Source: Kribbella flavida DSM 17836
GTDB taxonomy: Bacteria > Actinomycetota > Actinomycetes > Propionibacteriales > Kribbellaceae
Reading direction: 5' to 3'
Assembly (NCBI RefSeq): GCF_000024345.1
Contig: NC_013729.1
Span: 3,906,001-3,970,000 of the forward strand
Length of the DNA: 64,000 bases
The position numbers and the translations under genes are program-made. Below, one piece after another: positions 16,227 through 23,759 of the stretch. The number at the start of each line of letters is the position of its first letter. The stretch's first letter is position 1. The notes under the pieces were generated by a model, which had not been told where the DNA came from, did not search any database, and was given only the letters and a program-made list of their open reading frames with translations.

Positions 16227-17620
16227 ACGACTCCTTCCACCCGCAGCTCTGCGATCTCCTCCGCCGAGTAGCCGAGGCCCCCGAGCACCTCGTCGACGTG
16301 CTCGCCCAACGCCGGCGGCCGCCCCGCAGGCCCAACCGGCCGTCCGTCCACGTGCACACTGCTCCCGAGCACCCTCAGAGAGCGCTCCCCGCTCTCTCGG
16401 GGCTGCGTCTCCGTCTCGGCGGGTTCGTGCCGGGAGTCGGCCCGCCCGGCGCCACCCGGCACACCACTGCCCAGCGTCCCACTCCCCCGCTCGCGGCCCT
16501 GGCGATCAGCGCGATCCGGCGGTCCCGGACTGGCGGCGACCTTTGTTGCCGGTGGCATCGGAACTTCATGCAGGAGTTGGCGTTCGGTCAGCTGGTCCAG
16601 GGCGAGGGCTGCGGGCACGGTCAGCACCGGAGCCACCGGTACGCCGGTGGTCGCCAGCAGCTCGTCCCACTCGGCGGCAGAGCGCTCTCTCAGCGTCTTC
16701 TCCAGCTCGGCCTTCAGGACGGCCCGATGCTGCTTGCGGGACTCCCGGGTCGCGAAGCGTTCGTCGGCGATCAGCTCCGGCCGGCCGAGGACCCCGCACA
16801 GCTCGACGTACTGCTCCTGCTTGTTCGCCGCGATGTTGAGCTCGCCGTCGGCGGTGGCGAAGGTGCCGGACGGGGCCGAGGTCGCGTTCTCGTTGCCCAT
16901 GGCCCGCGGTTCCCGGCCGCCGACGAGGTAGTCGGACACCACCCAGCCCATCGCGGCGACGGCCGTCTCCAGCATCGACACGTCCAGGTAGCTGCCGACA
17001 CCGGTCCGGCTGCGTTTCACCAGCGCCGCCGAGATCGCGAAGGCCGCCGCGTAGCCACCGAGCGTGTCGGCGATCGGGAAGCCGGTCCGCGTCGGGGCGG
17101 TCTCCGGCGTCCCGGTCACGCTCATGATTCCGGACAGGCCCTGGATGATCTGGTCGTACGCCGGCCGCCCGCGCATCGGCCCGGTCTGCCCGAACCCGGA
17201 CACCGCGCAGTACACGAGCTGCTCGTTCAGTGCGTGCAGCACGTCCCAGCCGAAGCCGAGGCGGGACAGCACCCCCGGCCGGAAGTTCTCCAGCAGCACG
17301 TCGGCATCGCGGACCAGACGTTCGAACACCTCGCGCCCGGCCGGCTTCTTCAAATCCAGGGTGAGGGAGCGCTTCCCGCCGTTCTGCGCGAGGAACGAGA
17401 TGCCCAGCCCGCGCGCGCTCAGCTCCGGATCCGCGCCGAGACTGCGGGCCAGGTCACCGCCGGCCGGCACCTCCACCTTCACCACGTCGGCGCCCATGAG
17501 GCCCAGCTGATACCCCGCGAACGGCCCGGCGAGCACGTTCGTCAGATCCAGCACCCGTACTCCCGCGAGCAGATCGGCCGCAACCCCTGAGCACCCGTGC
17601 TCCGCATCCTCAGGAGGCAC
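16223..17620 (-). CDS. CaiB/BaiF (class III) CoA-transferase with an unusual insertion
   Basis: A 465-residue class III CoA-transferase. VRVLDLTNVLAGPFAGYQLG, GADVVKVE, the GKRSLTLDLKKP segment and RPAYDQIIQGLSG are family hallmarks; the catalytic aspartate sits in the DLKKP to AYDQ region. The GTG start at 17620 lies 11 nt inside the IclR gene and has GGAG 8 nt upstream. About 57 Arg/Gly/Glu-rich residues (between HEVPMPPAT and LRVLGSSVHVDG, DNA about 16380-16550) interrupt the usually continuous C-terminal region. The enzyme probably moves CoA onto the acid that the downstream lyase then cleaves. Confidence 0.88.
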   Translation of the reverse strand: MPPEDAEHGCSGVAADLLAGVRVLDLTNVLAGPFAGYQLGLMGADVVKVEVPAGGDLARSLGADPELSARGLGISFLAQNGGKRSLTLDLKKPAGREVFERLVRDADVLLENFRPGVLSRLGFGWDVLHALNEQLVYCAVSGFGQTGPMRGRPAYDQIIQGLSGIMSVTGTPETAPTRTGFPIADTLGGYAAAFAISAALVKRSRTGVGSYLDVSMLETAVAAMGWVVSDYLVGGREPRAMGNENATSAPSGTFATADGELNIAANKQEQYVELCGVLGRPELIADERFATRESRKQHRAVLKAELEKTLRERSAAEWDELLATTGVPVAPVLTVPAALALDQLTERQLLHEVPMPPATKVAASPGPPDRADRQGRERGSGTLGSGVPGGAGRADSRHEPAETETQPRESGERSLRVLGSSVHVDGRPVGPAGRPPALGEHVDEVLGGLGYSAEEIAELRVEGVV

Positions 17621-18458
17621 TGAAACCGCTCCATCCGGTGGCTGCGATGGTCCGTGCGCACCGCCGGACAGCCTGCACGTACGCCGGCAGCCGCTCCTCG
17701 TTGAACCGCGTCGTCGGCCCGCCGACCCCGACCGCCCCGACCACCCGCCCGTCCGGCCGCAGCACCGGGGCGGACACCCCGGACGCGCCGAGCTCGCGCT
17801 CTCCGTGCGTGATCGCGAAGCCGCGTTCCCCGGTCGCGGCCGCGGCAGCGCGCAGCTTCTTCGGGAAGTCACTGCCGTACGGCGACTCCGCGGCCACCTC
17901 GTCGATCACCGACGGGTCGGCCGCCAGCACCGGCGGGTCGCTGAGCAGCACCTTCGACGCGGCACCGCCCCACAGCGGCAGCGCCGACCCGACCGCGATC
18001 GAGTGCCGCACGCTCAACGAGCCCGGTGCCTGCGCCAGGCAGACCCGTGTCCGCCCGACCCGGATGTACAGGTTGGCCGTCTCCCCCGTGTCGGCGGCCA
18101 GCTTGCCCATTGCGGAGCGGACGGACGGCGGGATCTCCATGCTGGCGCTGCTCAGCCGGGACCAGCGCAGGAAGCCAGGACCGATCGCGTAGCGCCCGGG
18201 CCCGATCGCGGCCACCAGCCCCCGCTGCTCCAGCGTCGACACCAGCCGCAGCACCGTTGTCTTGGGCAACTTGCTGGCGTTGGTCAGCTCCGCCAGCGTC
18301 CAGGTCGGGTGCTCGTCGTCGAAGCGCTCCAGCAGGTCCAGCGCCCGGTGCACGCTGCGGACTCCCGGCAGCTCCCGCACCGCTTCTTCGCGCTGGTCGC
18401 GCTCGACACCCGCCTCGTCGTCGACGCGCCGAGAAGGCACACCGTCCGCGTCCGTCAT
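17610..18458 (-). CDS. IclR-family transcriptional regulator
   Basis: A 282-residue IclR regulator. The winged helix (RSVHRALDLLERF ... TLAELTNASKLPKTTVLRLVSTLEQRGLV) is at about residues 35-95. The effector domain contains ANLYIRVG, the SALPLWGGAASKVLL segment and the C-terminal signature REERGFAITHGERELGASGVSAPV-type region (here ERGFAITHGERELGASG). The ATG at 18456-18458 has AGAGGGG in front. It starts an operon with the CoA-transferase (11-nt overlap) and the lyase, and is divergent from tctC, so it should control both transcription units in response to the substrate or its CoA ester. Confidence 0.92.
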   Translation of the reverse strand: MTDADGVPSRRVDDEAGVERDQREEAVRELPGVRSVHRALDLLERFDDEHPTWTLAELTNASKLPKTTVLRLVSTLEQRGLVAAIGPGRYAIGPGFLRWSRLSSASMEIPPSVRSAMGKLAADTGETANLYIRVGRTRVCLAQAPGSLSVRHSIAVGSALPLWGGAASKVLLSDPPVLAADPSVIDEVAAESPYGSDFPKKLRAAAAATGERGFAITHGERELGASGVSAPVLRPDGRVVGAVGVGGPTTRFNEERLPAYVQAVRRCARTIAATGWSGFSAS

Positions 18459-18507
18459 GCCGCCCCTCTCGCAGGTCGTCGCCCTGACCACGACGATAAC
18501 CCGCTGG

Positions 18508-18520
18508 TCCGCAGAACGGA
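18508..18520. promoter_or_regulatory. possible IclR operator half-site pair
   Basis: TCCG-N5-CGGA in the 143-bp region between the divergent iclR-type and tctC starts. The spacing resembles known IclR-family dyads, but the arms are only 4 bp, which is weak in GC-rich DNA. Confidence 0.25.
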
Positions 18521-18601
18521 ATCTCTGTACCTCCTGGTGGAATGCTGCTACGGTCCAGTGATCCAGGCCACCCCACCCCGCGCGCCTGAAGGAGGTACCC
18601 C

Positions 18602-19597
18602 ATGTCGCGAAAGGCACTCGTCGCCACCGGGCTGACCGTGAGCTTGCTGCTGTCCGGCTGCTCCGCCCTGGAAGGCGGCAGCGTGGCCGGCGACTTCCCG
18701 TCCCGCAACGTCGAGATCATGGTGCCGGCCGCTCCCGGCGGCGGCTGGGACCTGACCGCCCGGCAGTTCCAGCACGTGATCCAGGAGGACAACTTCCTGC
18801 CCGACCGCTCGGTGTCGGTGGTGAACGTGACCGGAGCCGGCGGTGCCGTCGGCATTTCCAGGCTGGTCACCAAGAACCGCAAGGACCCGCACACGCTGAT
18901 GATCACCGGCCTGGTGATGGTCGGCGCGCTGACCCTGAACCAGTCCCAGATCACGATCTCCGAGACCACGCCGATCGCCACCCTGACGGCCGAGCAGGAG
19001 GTCTTCGTGGTGAAGGCCGACTCGCCGATCAGGTCGCTCAAGGATCTGGTCGCGAAGTACCAGGCCGATCCCGCCTCGGTCTCCTGGGGCGGCGGCACCA
19101 TCGGCGGCACCGACCACATCGCCGCGGGGGTCCTGGTGAAGACCGCCGGCGGGGACCCGTCGAAGGTCAAGTACATCAGCTACTCCGGCGGCGGCGAGGC
19201 GACCGCGGCGATCCTGTCCGGCGACGTCACCGTCGGTGTGTCCGGCCTGAGCGAGTTCGAGGAGCAGATCGCCGCCGGCAAGATGCGGGTGCTGGCCACC
19301 ACCGGGACCGAGCCGATGACGGTCGGCGGCAAGCAGCTGCCGACGCTGAAGTCCGAGGGCTACGACACCGAGGTGCTGAACTGGCGCGCGATCGTCGCGC
19401 CGCCGGACATCCCGGAGGCCGACCGGCAACGGCTGATCGAGTTCGTCACCAAGGTCAACTCCTCCCCCGAGTGGGCCGAGATCCGCAAGAAGCAGGGCTG
19501 GACCGACTTCTTTCGGACCGGCGACGAGGCGAAGCAGTTCATCGCCGACGAGACCACCCGGGTCGAGGCCCTGCTGCGAGAACTGGGGATCGTATGA
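18602..19597 (+). CDS. tctC: tripartite tricarboxylate transporter substrate-binding lipoprotein (TctC/Bug family)
   Basis: A 331-residue periplasmic-binding-type lipoprotein. The signal peptide ends in the lipobox LLSGC with Cys20 as lipid anchor. The mature part has the Bug family features [18 protein letters not shown] and [14 protein letters not shown] near the N-terminus, which form the ligand carboxylate pocket, and [20 protein letters not shown] near the end. It captures a carboxylate outside the membrane and delivers it to TctBA. A GAAGGAGG ribosome binding site precedes the ATG. The stop overlaps the tctB start (ATGA). Divergent from the IclR operon. Confidence 0.93.
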   Translation: MSRKALVATGLTVSLLLSGCSALEGGSVAGDFPSRNVEIMVPAAPGGGWDLTARQFQHVIQEDNFLPDRSVSVVNVTGAGGAVGISRLVTKNRKDPHTLMITGLVMVGALTLNQSQITISETTPIATLTAEQEVFVVKADSPIRSLKDLVAKYQADPASVSWGGGTIGGTDHIAAGVLVKTAGGDPSKVKYISYSGGGEATAAILSGDVTVGVSGLSEFEEQIAAGKMRVLATTGTEPMTVGGKQLPTLKSEGYDTEVLNWRAIVAPPDIPEADRQRLIEFVTKVNSSPEWAEIRKKQGWTDFFRTGDEAKQFIADETTRVEALLRELGIV

Positions 19598-20223
19598 GCA
19601 CCGCCGCCGAGTCCGAACCGATCCGGACCGACCAGGACGACGAGCAGGTTTCCGAGCCGGTCCGCACCGCCGACGTCGAGGTCGAGGCGTCCCGGCTGGT
19701 CCGGATCGTCGCGGCCGTCGTCCTGATCGTCCTGGCCGGCACGTTCCTGGTGGGCGTGTTCGACATCCGCAGCCCGAAGGGACTCGACCCGCAGGGCCCG
19801 CGATTCTTCCCGCTGCTGGTCACGTCCGCCTGGCTGCTGCTGTCGATCGGCTACCTGGTCGAAGGCCTGCGCGCTCCCCGGACGCCGCGGCGTACGCCGG
19901 CCGCCGACCCGGTCTCGGCCGAGTCCCTGGAAGCAACGTCGGCCGAGGTGCCCAAGGCCGACCCGGCCACCGCCGGGGTGACCGAGCGCAGCTGGTTCGA
20001 ACCGGTCGCCGTCTCGGCCCTGCTCGTGCTCTACGCGTTCCTCGTCGTCCCGCTCGGCTACCTGATCGCGACCGCGCTGCTGTTCTTCGCCACCGCCCGC
20101 GTGCTCGGCAGCCGCCAGGTGCCCCGGGACGCGATCGTCGCGGTGGTGCTGACGGTCGTCGTCTACGTCGCGTTCACCCAGTTCCTCGACATCTCGCTGC
20201 CGGAGGGGGTGCTCGGCCTGTGA
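19594..20223 (+). CDS. tctB: tripartite tricarboxylate transporter small membrane subunit (TctB)
   Basis: A 209-residue membrane protein with four hydrophobic helices: [59 protein letters not shown] and [19 protein letters not shown]. The PQGPRFFP motif after the first helix is typical of TctB. An N-terminal acidic cytoplasmic tail of about 30 residues and a charged central loop rich in Ala/Glu/Pro separate the helix pairs. It overlaps both neighbours by 4 nt, so the three transporter genes are translationally coupled. It pairs with TctA as the small membrane subunit. Confidence 0.92.
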   Translation: MSTAAESEPIRTDQDDEQVSEPVRTADVEVEASRLVRIVAAVVLIVLAGTFLVGVFDIRSPKGLDPQGPRFFPLLVTSAWLLLSIGYLVEGLRAPRTPRRTPAADPVSAESLEATSAEVPKADPATAGVTERSWFEPVAVSALLVLYAFLVVPLGYLIATALLFFATARVLGSRQVPRDAIVAVVLTVVVYVAFTQFLDISLPEGVLGL

Positions 20224-21803
20224 TCCCGCACGCCGTGATCAACGACCTGCTGAACGGCTTCGGCACCGTGCTCGACCCGATGAACCTGCTCTGGGCCGTG
20301 CTCGGCGTCACCCTCGGCATGCTGGTCGGCATCCTGCCCGGGATCGGCCCGGCGCTGACCATCGCGCTGCTGCTGCCGATCACGTTCAACTTCACCGACC
20401 CGATCGGCGCCTTCATCATGTTCGCCGGCATCTACTACGGCGCGATGTACGGCGGCTCGACCACCTCGATCCTGATCAACACCCCCGGTGAGTCGGCCTC
20501 GGTGGCGACCGCGATCGAGGGCCACAAGATGGCGCTCAAGGGCCGGGCCCGGGCCGCACTCGCGACCGCGGCGATCGGGTCCTTCATCGCCGGCACCATC
20601 TCCACCGTGCTGCTGACGTTCGTGGCCAAGCCGATCGGCAGCCTGGCGAGCAACTTCCAGGCCACCGACTACTTCGCGATCACGTTGCTGGCGATGGTCG
20701 CGGTGACCGCGCTGGTCGGCAGTTCGCTGGTCCGCGGCCTGCTGTCGCTGACGGTCGGGCTGTTCATCGGGCTGATCGGTCTGGACAGCCTGTCCGGCGC
20801 CCAGCGCTACACCTTCGGCACCCTGCGCCTGCTCGACGGTGTCGACGTGGTGATCGTGATCGTCGGGCTCTTCGCGATCGGGGAAACGCTGCACGTCGCG
20901 TCGAAGCTGCGCAGTACGCCGGACCGCCCGGCCGTGCTGGAGAAGGGCCGGCTGCGCACCGGATACCTGAACAAGGCCGACTGGTCCCGGTCCTGGGCTC
21001 CCTGGCTGCGCGGTACGGCGCTGGGCTTCCCGTTCGGCGCGATCCCGTCCGGCGGCGCCGAGGTCCCGACGTTCCTGTCGTACACGATCGAGCGGCGGCG
21101 GGCCCGGAAGCGAGCGCGACGGGCCGGCCGGCAGCACCCCGACGAGTTCGGCGACGGCGCGATCGAGGGCGTCGCGGGACCGGAGGCGGCCAACAACGCG
21201 TCGTTCTCCGGCGTGCTGGTGCCACTGCTGACGCTGGGTCTGCCGACCTCGGCGACGGCGGCCGTGATGCTCGCGGCGTTCCAGATCTTCAACGTGCAGC
21301 CGGGTCCGCAGCTGTTCGAGGACGAGGGCACGCTGGTCTGGACGCTGATCGCCTCGCTCTACATCGGCAACCTGATCCTGCTGATCATGAACCTGCCGCT
21401 GATCCAGATCTGGGTCCAGGTGCTCAAGGTGCCGCGCCCGCTGCTGTACGCCGGAATCCTGGTCTTCGCCTGCCTCGGCGTCTACTCGCTGTCCGGGTCG
21501 GGCTACGAGGTGCTGATGGCGCTGCTGATCGGGGTGGCCGGCTTCTTCATGCGCAAGCTCGACTTCCCGATCGCGCCGGTCATTCTCGGGGTGATCCTCG
21601 GCCCGACGATGGAGGAGCAGTTCCGGCGCGCGCTGGTCATCTCCAACGGCGACGCCGGCGTCTTCTTCACCCGGCCGCTCAGCCTGATCATCATCCTGCT
21701 GACCGTGCTCGCGCTGTTCGTGCCGTACCTGCCGCGGCTGGTGGCGCGGGTGCGCGGCACCCAGCCGACCCGGGACCGGCTCACCTTCGGCGAGGACGAC
21801 TGA
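20220..21803 (+). CDS. tctA: tripartite tricarboxylate transporter large permease (TctA)
   Basis: A 527-residue permease with 10-12 predicted helices. The family signatures are clear: [23 protein letters not shown] near the N-terminus, the [15 protein letters not shown] motif (here [20 protein letters not shown]) and the C-terminal [15 protein letters not shown] repeat-like counterpart ([11 protein letters not shown]). GTG start inside the tctB stop (GTGA). It drives sodium- or proton-coupled uptake of the di- or tricarboxylate delivered by TctC. The next gene, a UspA protein, lies 126 bp downstream beyond a long inverted repeat. Confidence 0.95.
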   Translation: MIPHAVINDLLNGFGTVLDPMNLLWAVLGVTLGMLVGILPGIGPALTIALLLPITFNFTDPIGAFIMFAGIYYGAMYGGSTTSILINTPGESASVATAIEGHKMALKGRARAALATAAIGSFIAGTISTVLLTFVAKPIGSLASNFQATDYFAITLLAMVAVTALVGSSLVRGLLSLTVGLFIGLIGLDSLSGAQRYTFGTLRLLDGVDVVIVIVGLFAIGETLHVASKLRSTPDRPAVLEKGRLRTGYLNKADWSRSWAPWLRGTALGFPFGAIPSGGAEVPTFLSYTIERRRARKRARRAGRQHPDEFGDGAIEGVAGPEAANNASFSGVLVPLLTLGLPTSATAAVMLAAFQIFNVQPGPQLFEDEGTLVWTLIASLYIGNLILLIMNLPLIQIWVQVLKVPRPLLYAGILVFACLGVYSLSGSGYEVLMALLIGVAGFFMRKLDFPIAPVILGVILGPTMEEQFRRALVISNGDAGVFFTRPLSLIIILLTVLALFVPYLPRLVARVRGTQPTRDRLTFGEDD

Positions 21804-21809
21804 TGCCGC

Positions 21810-21905
21810 ACCTGCACCACTCACCAACCGCCCTTCACCTGGGTCCGGTCAGGCCGACCGAGCGGAACTCGCACGGCCGGCGGGTGCTTGGTGAGTGGTG
21901 CAGGT
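21810..21905. repeat. 18-bp perfect inverted repeat between tctA and uspA
   Basis: The left arm 21810-21827 (ACCTGCACCACTCACCAA) and right arm 21888-21905 are exact reverse complements, separated by 60 nt. The loop contains a smaller hairpin (CGGTC...GACCG). No run of T follows, so it is not a classic terminator. It may be an RNA structure that separates or stabilises the tct and uspA parts of the message, or the scar of a small element. Confidence 0.8.
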
Positions 21906-21929
21906 CCGACTGATGGGAGAGTGTGAGCT

Positions 21930-22334
21930 GTGAAGATCCTCGTCGGCTACGTGCCCACCCCCGAAGGAGAGGCCGCGCTGACCGCGGCCGCTGCCGAAGC
22001 CGAGCTGCGCGGGGCGGGGGTGCTGCTGCTGAACACCAGCCGCGGCGACGCCTACGTCGACAACCGGTACGCCAACGCCGACGAGCTGGCCGCGGCAGAG
22101 GCGAAGCTGCGGGAGCGCGGCGTCGAGGTGACCATCCAGCAGGCGGTCGGCTCCGGCGATGTCGCGGCCGAACTGCTGAAGGCGGCCGCGGCCGACGACG
22201 TCGCGCTGATCGTGCTCGGCCTGCGCCGCCGCAGCCCGGTCGGCAAACTCATTCTCGGCAGCACCGCCCAACGCGTCCTGCTCGAGTCCCCCGTCCCCGT
22301 GCTCGCCGTCAAGGTGCCCAGCCCCCGCGACTGA
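21930..22334 (+). CDS. universal stress protein (UspA family)
   Basis: A 134-residue single-domain universal stress protein. It begins VKILVGYVPTPEGEAALTAA and ends with the ATP-binding pattern G(2x)G(9x)G(S/T): here LGLRRRSPVGKLILGSTAQRVLLESPVPVLAVK. The Gly and Ser-Thr needed for nucleotide binding are present. GTG start. A Usp gene directly behind a tripartite tricarboxylate transporter is a recurring arrangement, and the protein is often thought to modulate the transporter, though this is unproven here. Confidence 0.9.
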   Translation: MKILVGYVPTPEGEAALTAAAAEAELRGAGVLLLNTSRGDAYVDNRYANADELAAAEAKLRERGVEVTIQQAVGSGDVAAELLKAAAADDVALIVLGLRRRSPVGKLILGSTAQRVLLESPVPVLAVKVPSPRD

Positions 22335-22391
22335 CCTGTCGGGGCAACGCCGCGCCGGGTCAGGACCGCGACCGACGACGCGGCCCCGCGA

Positions 22392-23567
22392 TCAGCCGGT
22401 GGGCGCGACCTCCAGCCCGTTCAGCTCGATCCACCGGCTGACGGCGGCCCGGTGATCGTTCGCCTCGGTGGACGTGGTGAGGAAGTGCCTCGGCAACCGG
22501 TCGGCCGCGACCCGCAGATCGGCGCCGATCGCGGCCTGCACGTCAGGTGCCGACGGCCTGCCGACGGCGTACGCCGGGTCGAGCAGGATCCGGCAGACGG
22601 CGCGGTTCCACTCCATCATGCCGGTCCCGCCGAACCGTCCGCGCCGGTCCCGGACCGAGATCGCCGTGCTCAGCGCCTGCTCGGCCTCCGCGTACCGCGG
22701 CATCGGGGAGTCCTTCAGCGCGTAGCCGAGCGAGGCGAAGTGCCGGGGGAACTGCTGCGCCGTGTCCCGGGCGATGAGCGCACGGAACACCGGGATCGTG
22801 CGTTCCATCGCGGCCTTGTCGCTGCGCCAGGTGGTGTGCCGCTGGTCCTCGGCGAGCCGGAAGATCTGCACCAGCCATTCCGGCGTCGCCCTGCGGATCG
22901 CCTGGTCGAGCTCCTGCTGCGAGGGCGGGTTCTGCCCGGTGAGCTGGCGCTCGACCAGAGAGAGCGCGTCCGCGTTGGCGTCCCCGCGCTGGGTCAGCAC
23001 TCCCTCGATCTTCTCGGTCAGGTCGGCGTCCGCGGCCTGCAGCACACCGCGCAGCCGCGACCGCGTCCACAGGTAGAGCAGCAGGAACGCGCTCACCGCG
23101 AAGTACCCGGCGTACACGATCGCGAAGGCCGGGCTGTGCGGTTCGCCGCCGAACAGCGGGCCGAGCCAGTTGCCGAGCCGGCGGAGCGCGGCCGGCAGGG
23201 TCGCGATCTGGATCAGTCCGACGCCGACGATGATCTTGGTCAGCCAGTCGGAGATCTCCTCCAGGTTGGTGTTGGCCAGGTAGCGCACCGCCTTGCCGTC
23301 CAGCTGGTCGGACTGCAGCGTTTTCGGGATTCCGAAGAGGAAGCCCAGCACGCCGCCGCACGCCGCGGCCGCGCCGGCCGTCGCGACCGCGGCGCCGATG
23401 ACGCCGAACGCGCTGCCCGGACTGCGCGGTACGGCGTACAGCACCGCCGCCAGCAGTCCCACGCCGAGCACGACCGCCGCGGCCCGCAGCAGCGTCTGCT
23501 CGAACTTGTCGGCCGGCGTCGGCGGTTGATCGCCGACGCTGTCCCCTGTCATCCCCTGCGTGGCCAT
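22392..23567 (-). CDS. unknown membrane protein with four N-terminal helices and a soluble C-terminal domain
   Basis: A 391-residue protein of unknown function. Helices 1 and 2 (LLRAAAVVLGVGLLAAVLYAV; VIGAAVATAGAAAACGGVLG) are followed by FGIPKTLQ, then a conserved-looking NTNLEEISDWLTKIIVGVGL motif, and helices 3 and 4 (LIQIATLPAALRRLG; IVYAGYFAVSAFLLLYLW). The C-terminal 220 residues are soluble and alpha-helical with WNRAVCRILLDP and tetratricopeptide-like helices. The FGIP / NTNLEEISDWLTK combination also occurs in other bacterial membrane proteins of unknown function. ATG with AGGGAG upstream. Divergent from hrpA. Confidence 0.8.
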   Translation of the reverse strand: MATQGMTGDSVGDQPPTPADKFEQTLLRAAAVVLGVGLLAAVLYAVPRSPGSAFGVIGAAVATAGAAAACGGVLGFLFGIPKTLQSDQLDGKAVRYLANTNLEEISDWLTKIIVGVGLIQIATLPAALRRLGNWLGPLFGGEPHSPAFAIVYAGYFAVSAFLLLYLWTRSRLRGVLQAADADLTEKIEGVLTQRGDANADALSLVERQLTGQNPPSQQELDQAIRRATPEWLVQIFRLAEDQRHTTWRSDKAAMERTIPVFRALIARDTAQQFPRHFASLGYALKDSPMPRYAEAEQALSTAISVRDRRGRFGGTGMMEWNRAVCRILLDPAYAVGRPSAPDVQAAIGADLRVAADRLPRHFLTTSTEANDHRAAVSRWIELNGLEVAPTG

Positions 23568-23759
23568 CGCCAGCTCCCTTCGCCGGGGACCCAGTAGAGC
23601 GGTGCTCAGGGCAACTTCACAACCGGGCCGGGCGTGTCTTTCCGTGACCGTTACCACCGTTGACGTGACGGCGTGCCGGCACCCTGACCGGGCCGGCGGC
23701 GGGGCGCGGGCGAAATCCGCGTGAGCGGGTGGGGCGGGCCGCCTAAACTGGTCGGTGCC

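Noticed and set aside
16223..17620. Frameshift pseudogene for the CoA-transferase
   Set aside because: The frame is open throughout and the family motifs on both sides of the insertion are in the same frame, so I keep it as a functional gene with an unusual insertion.
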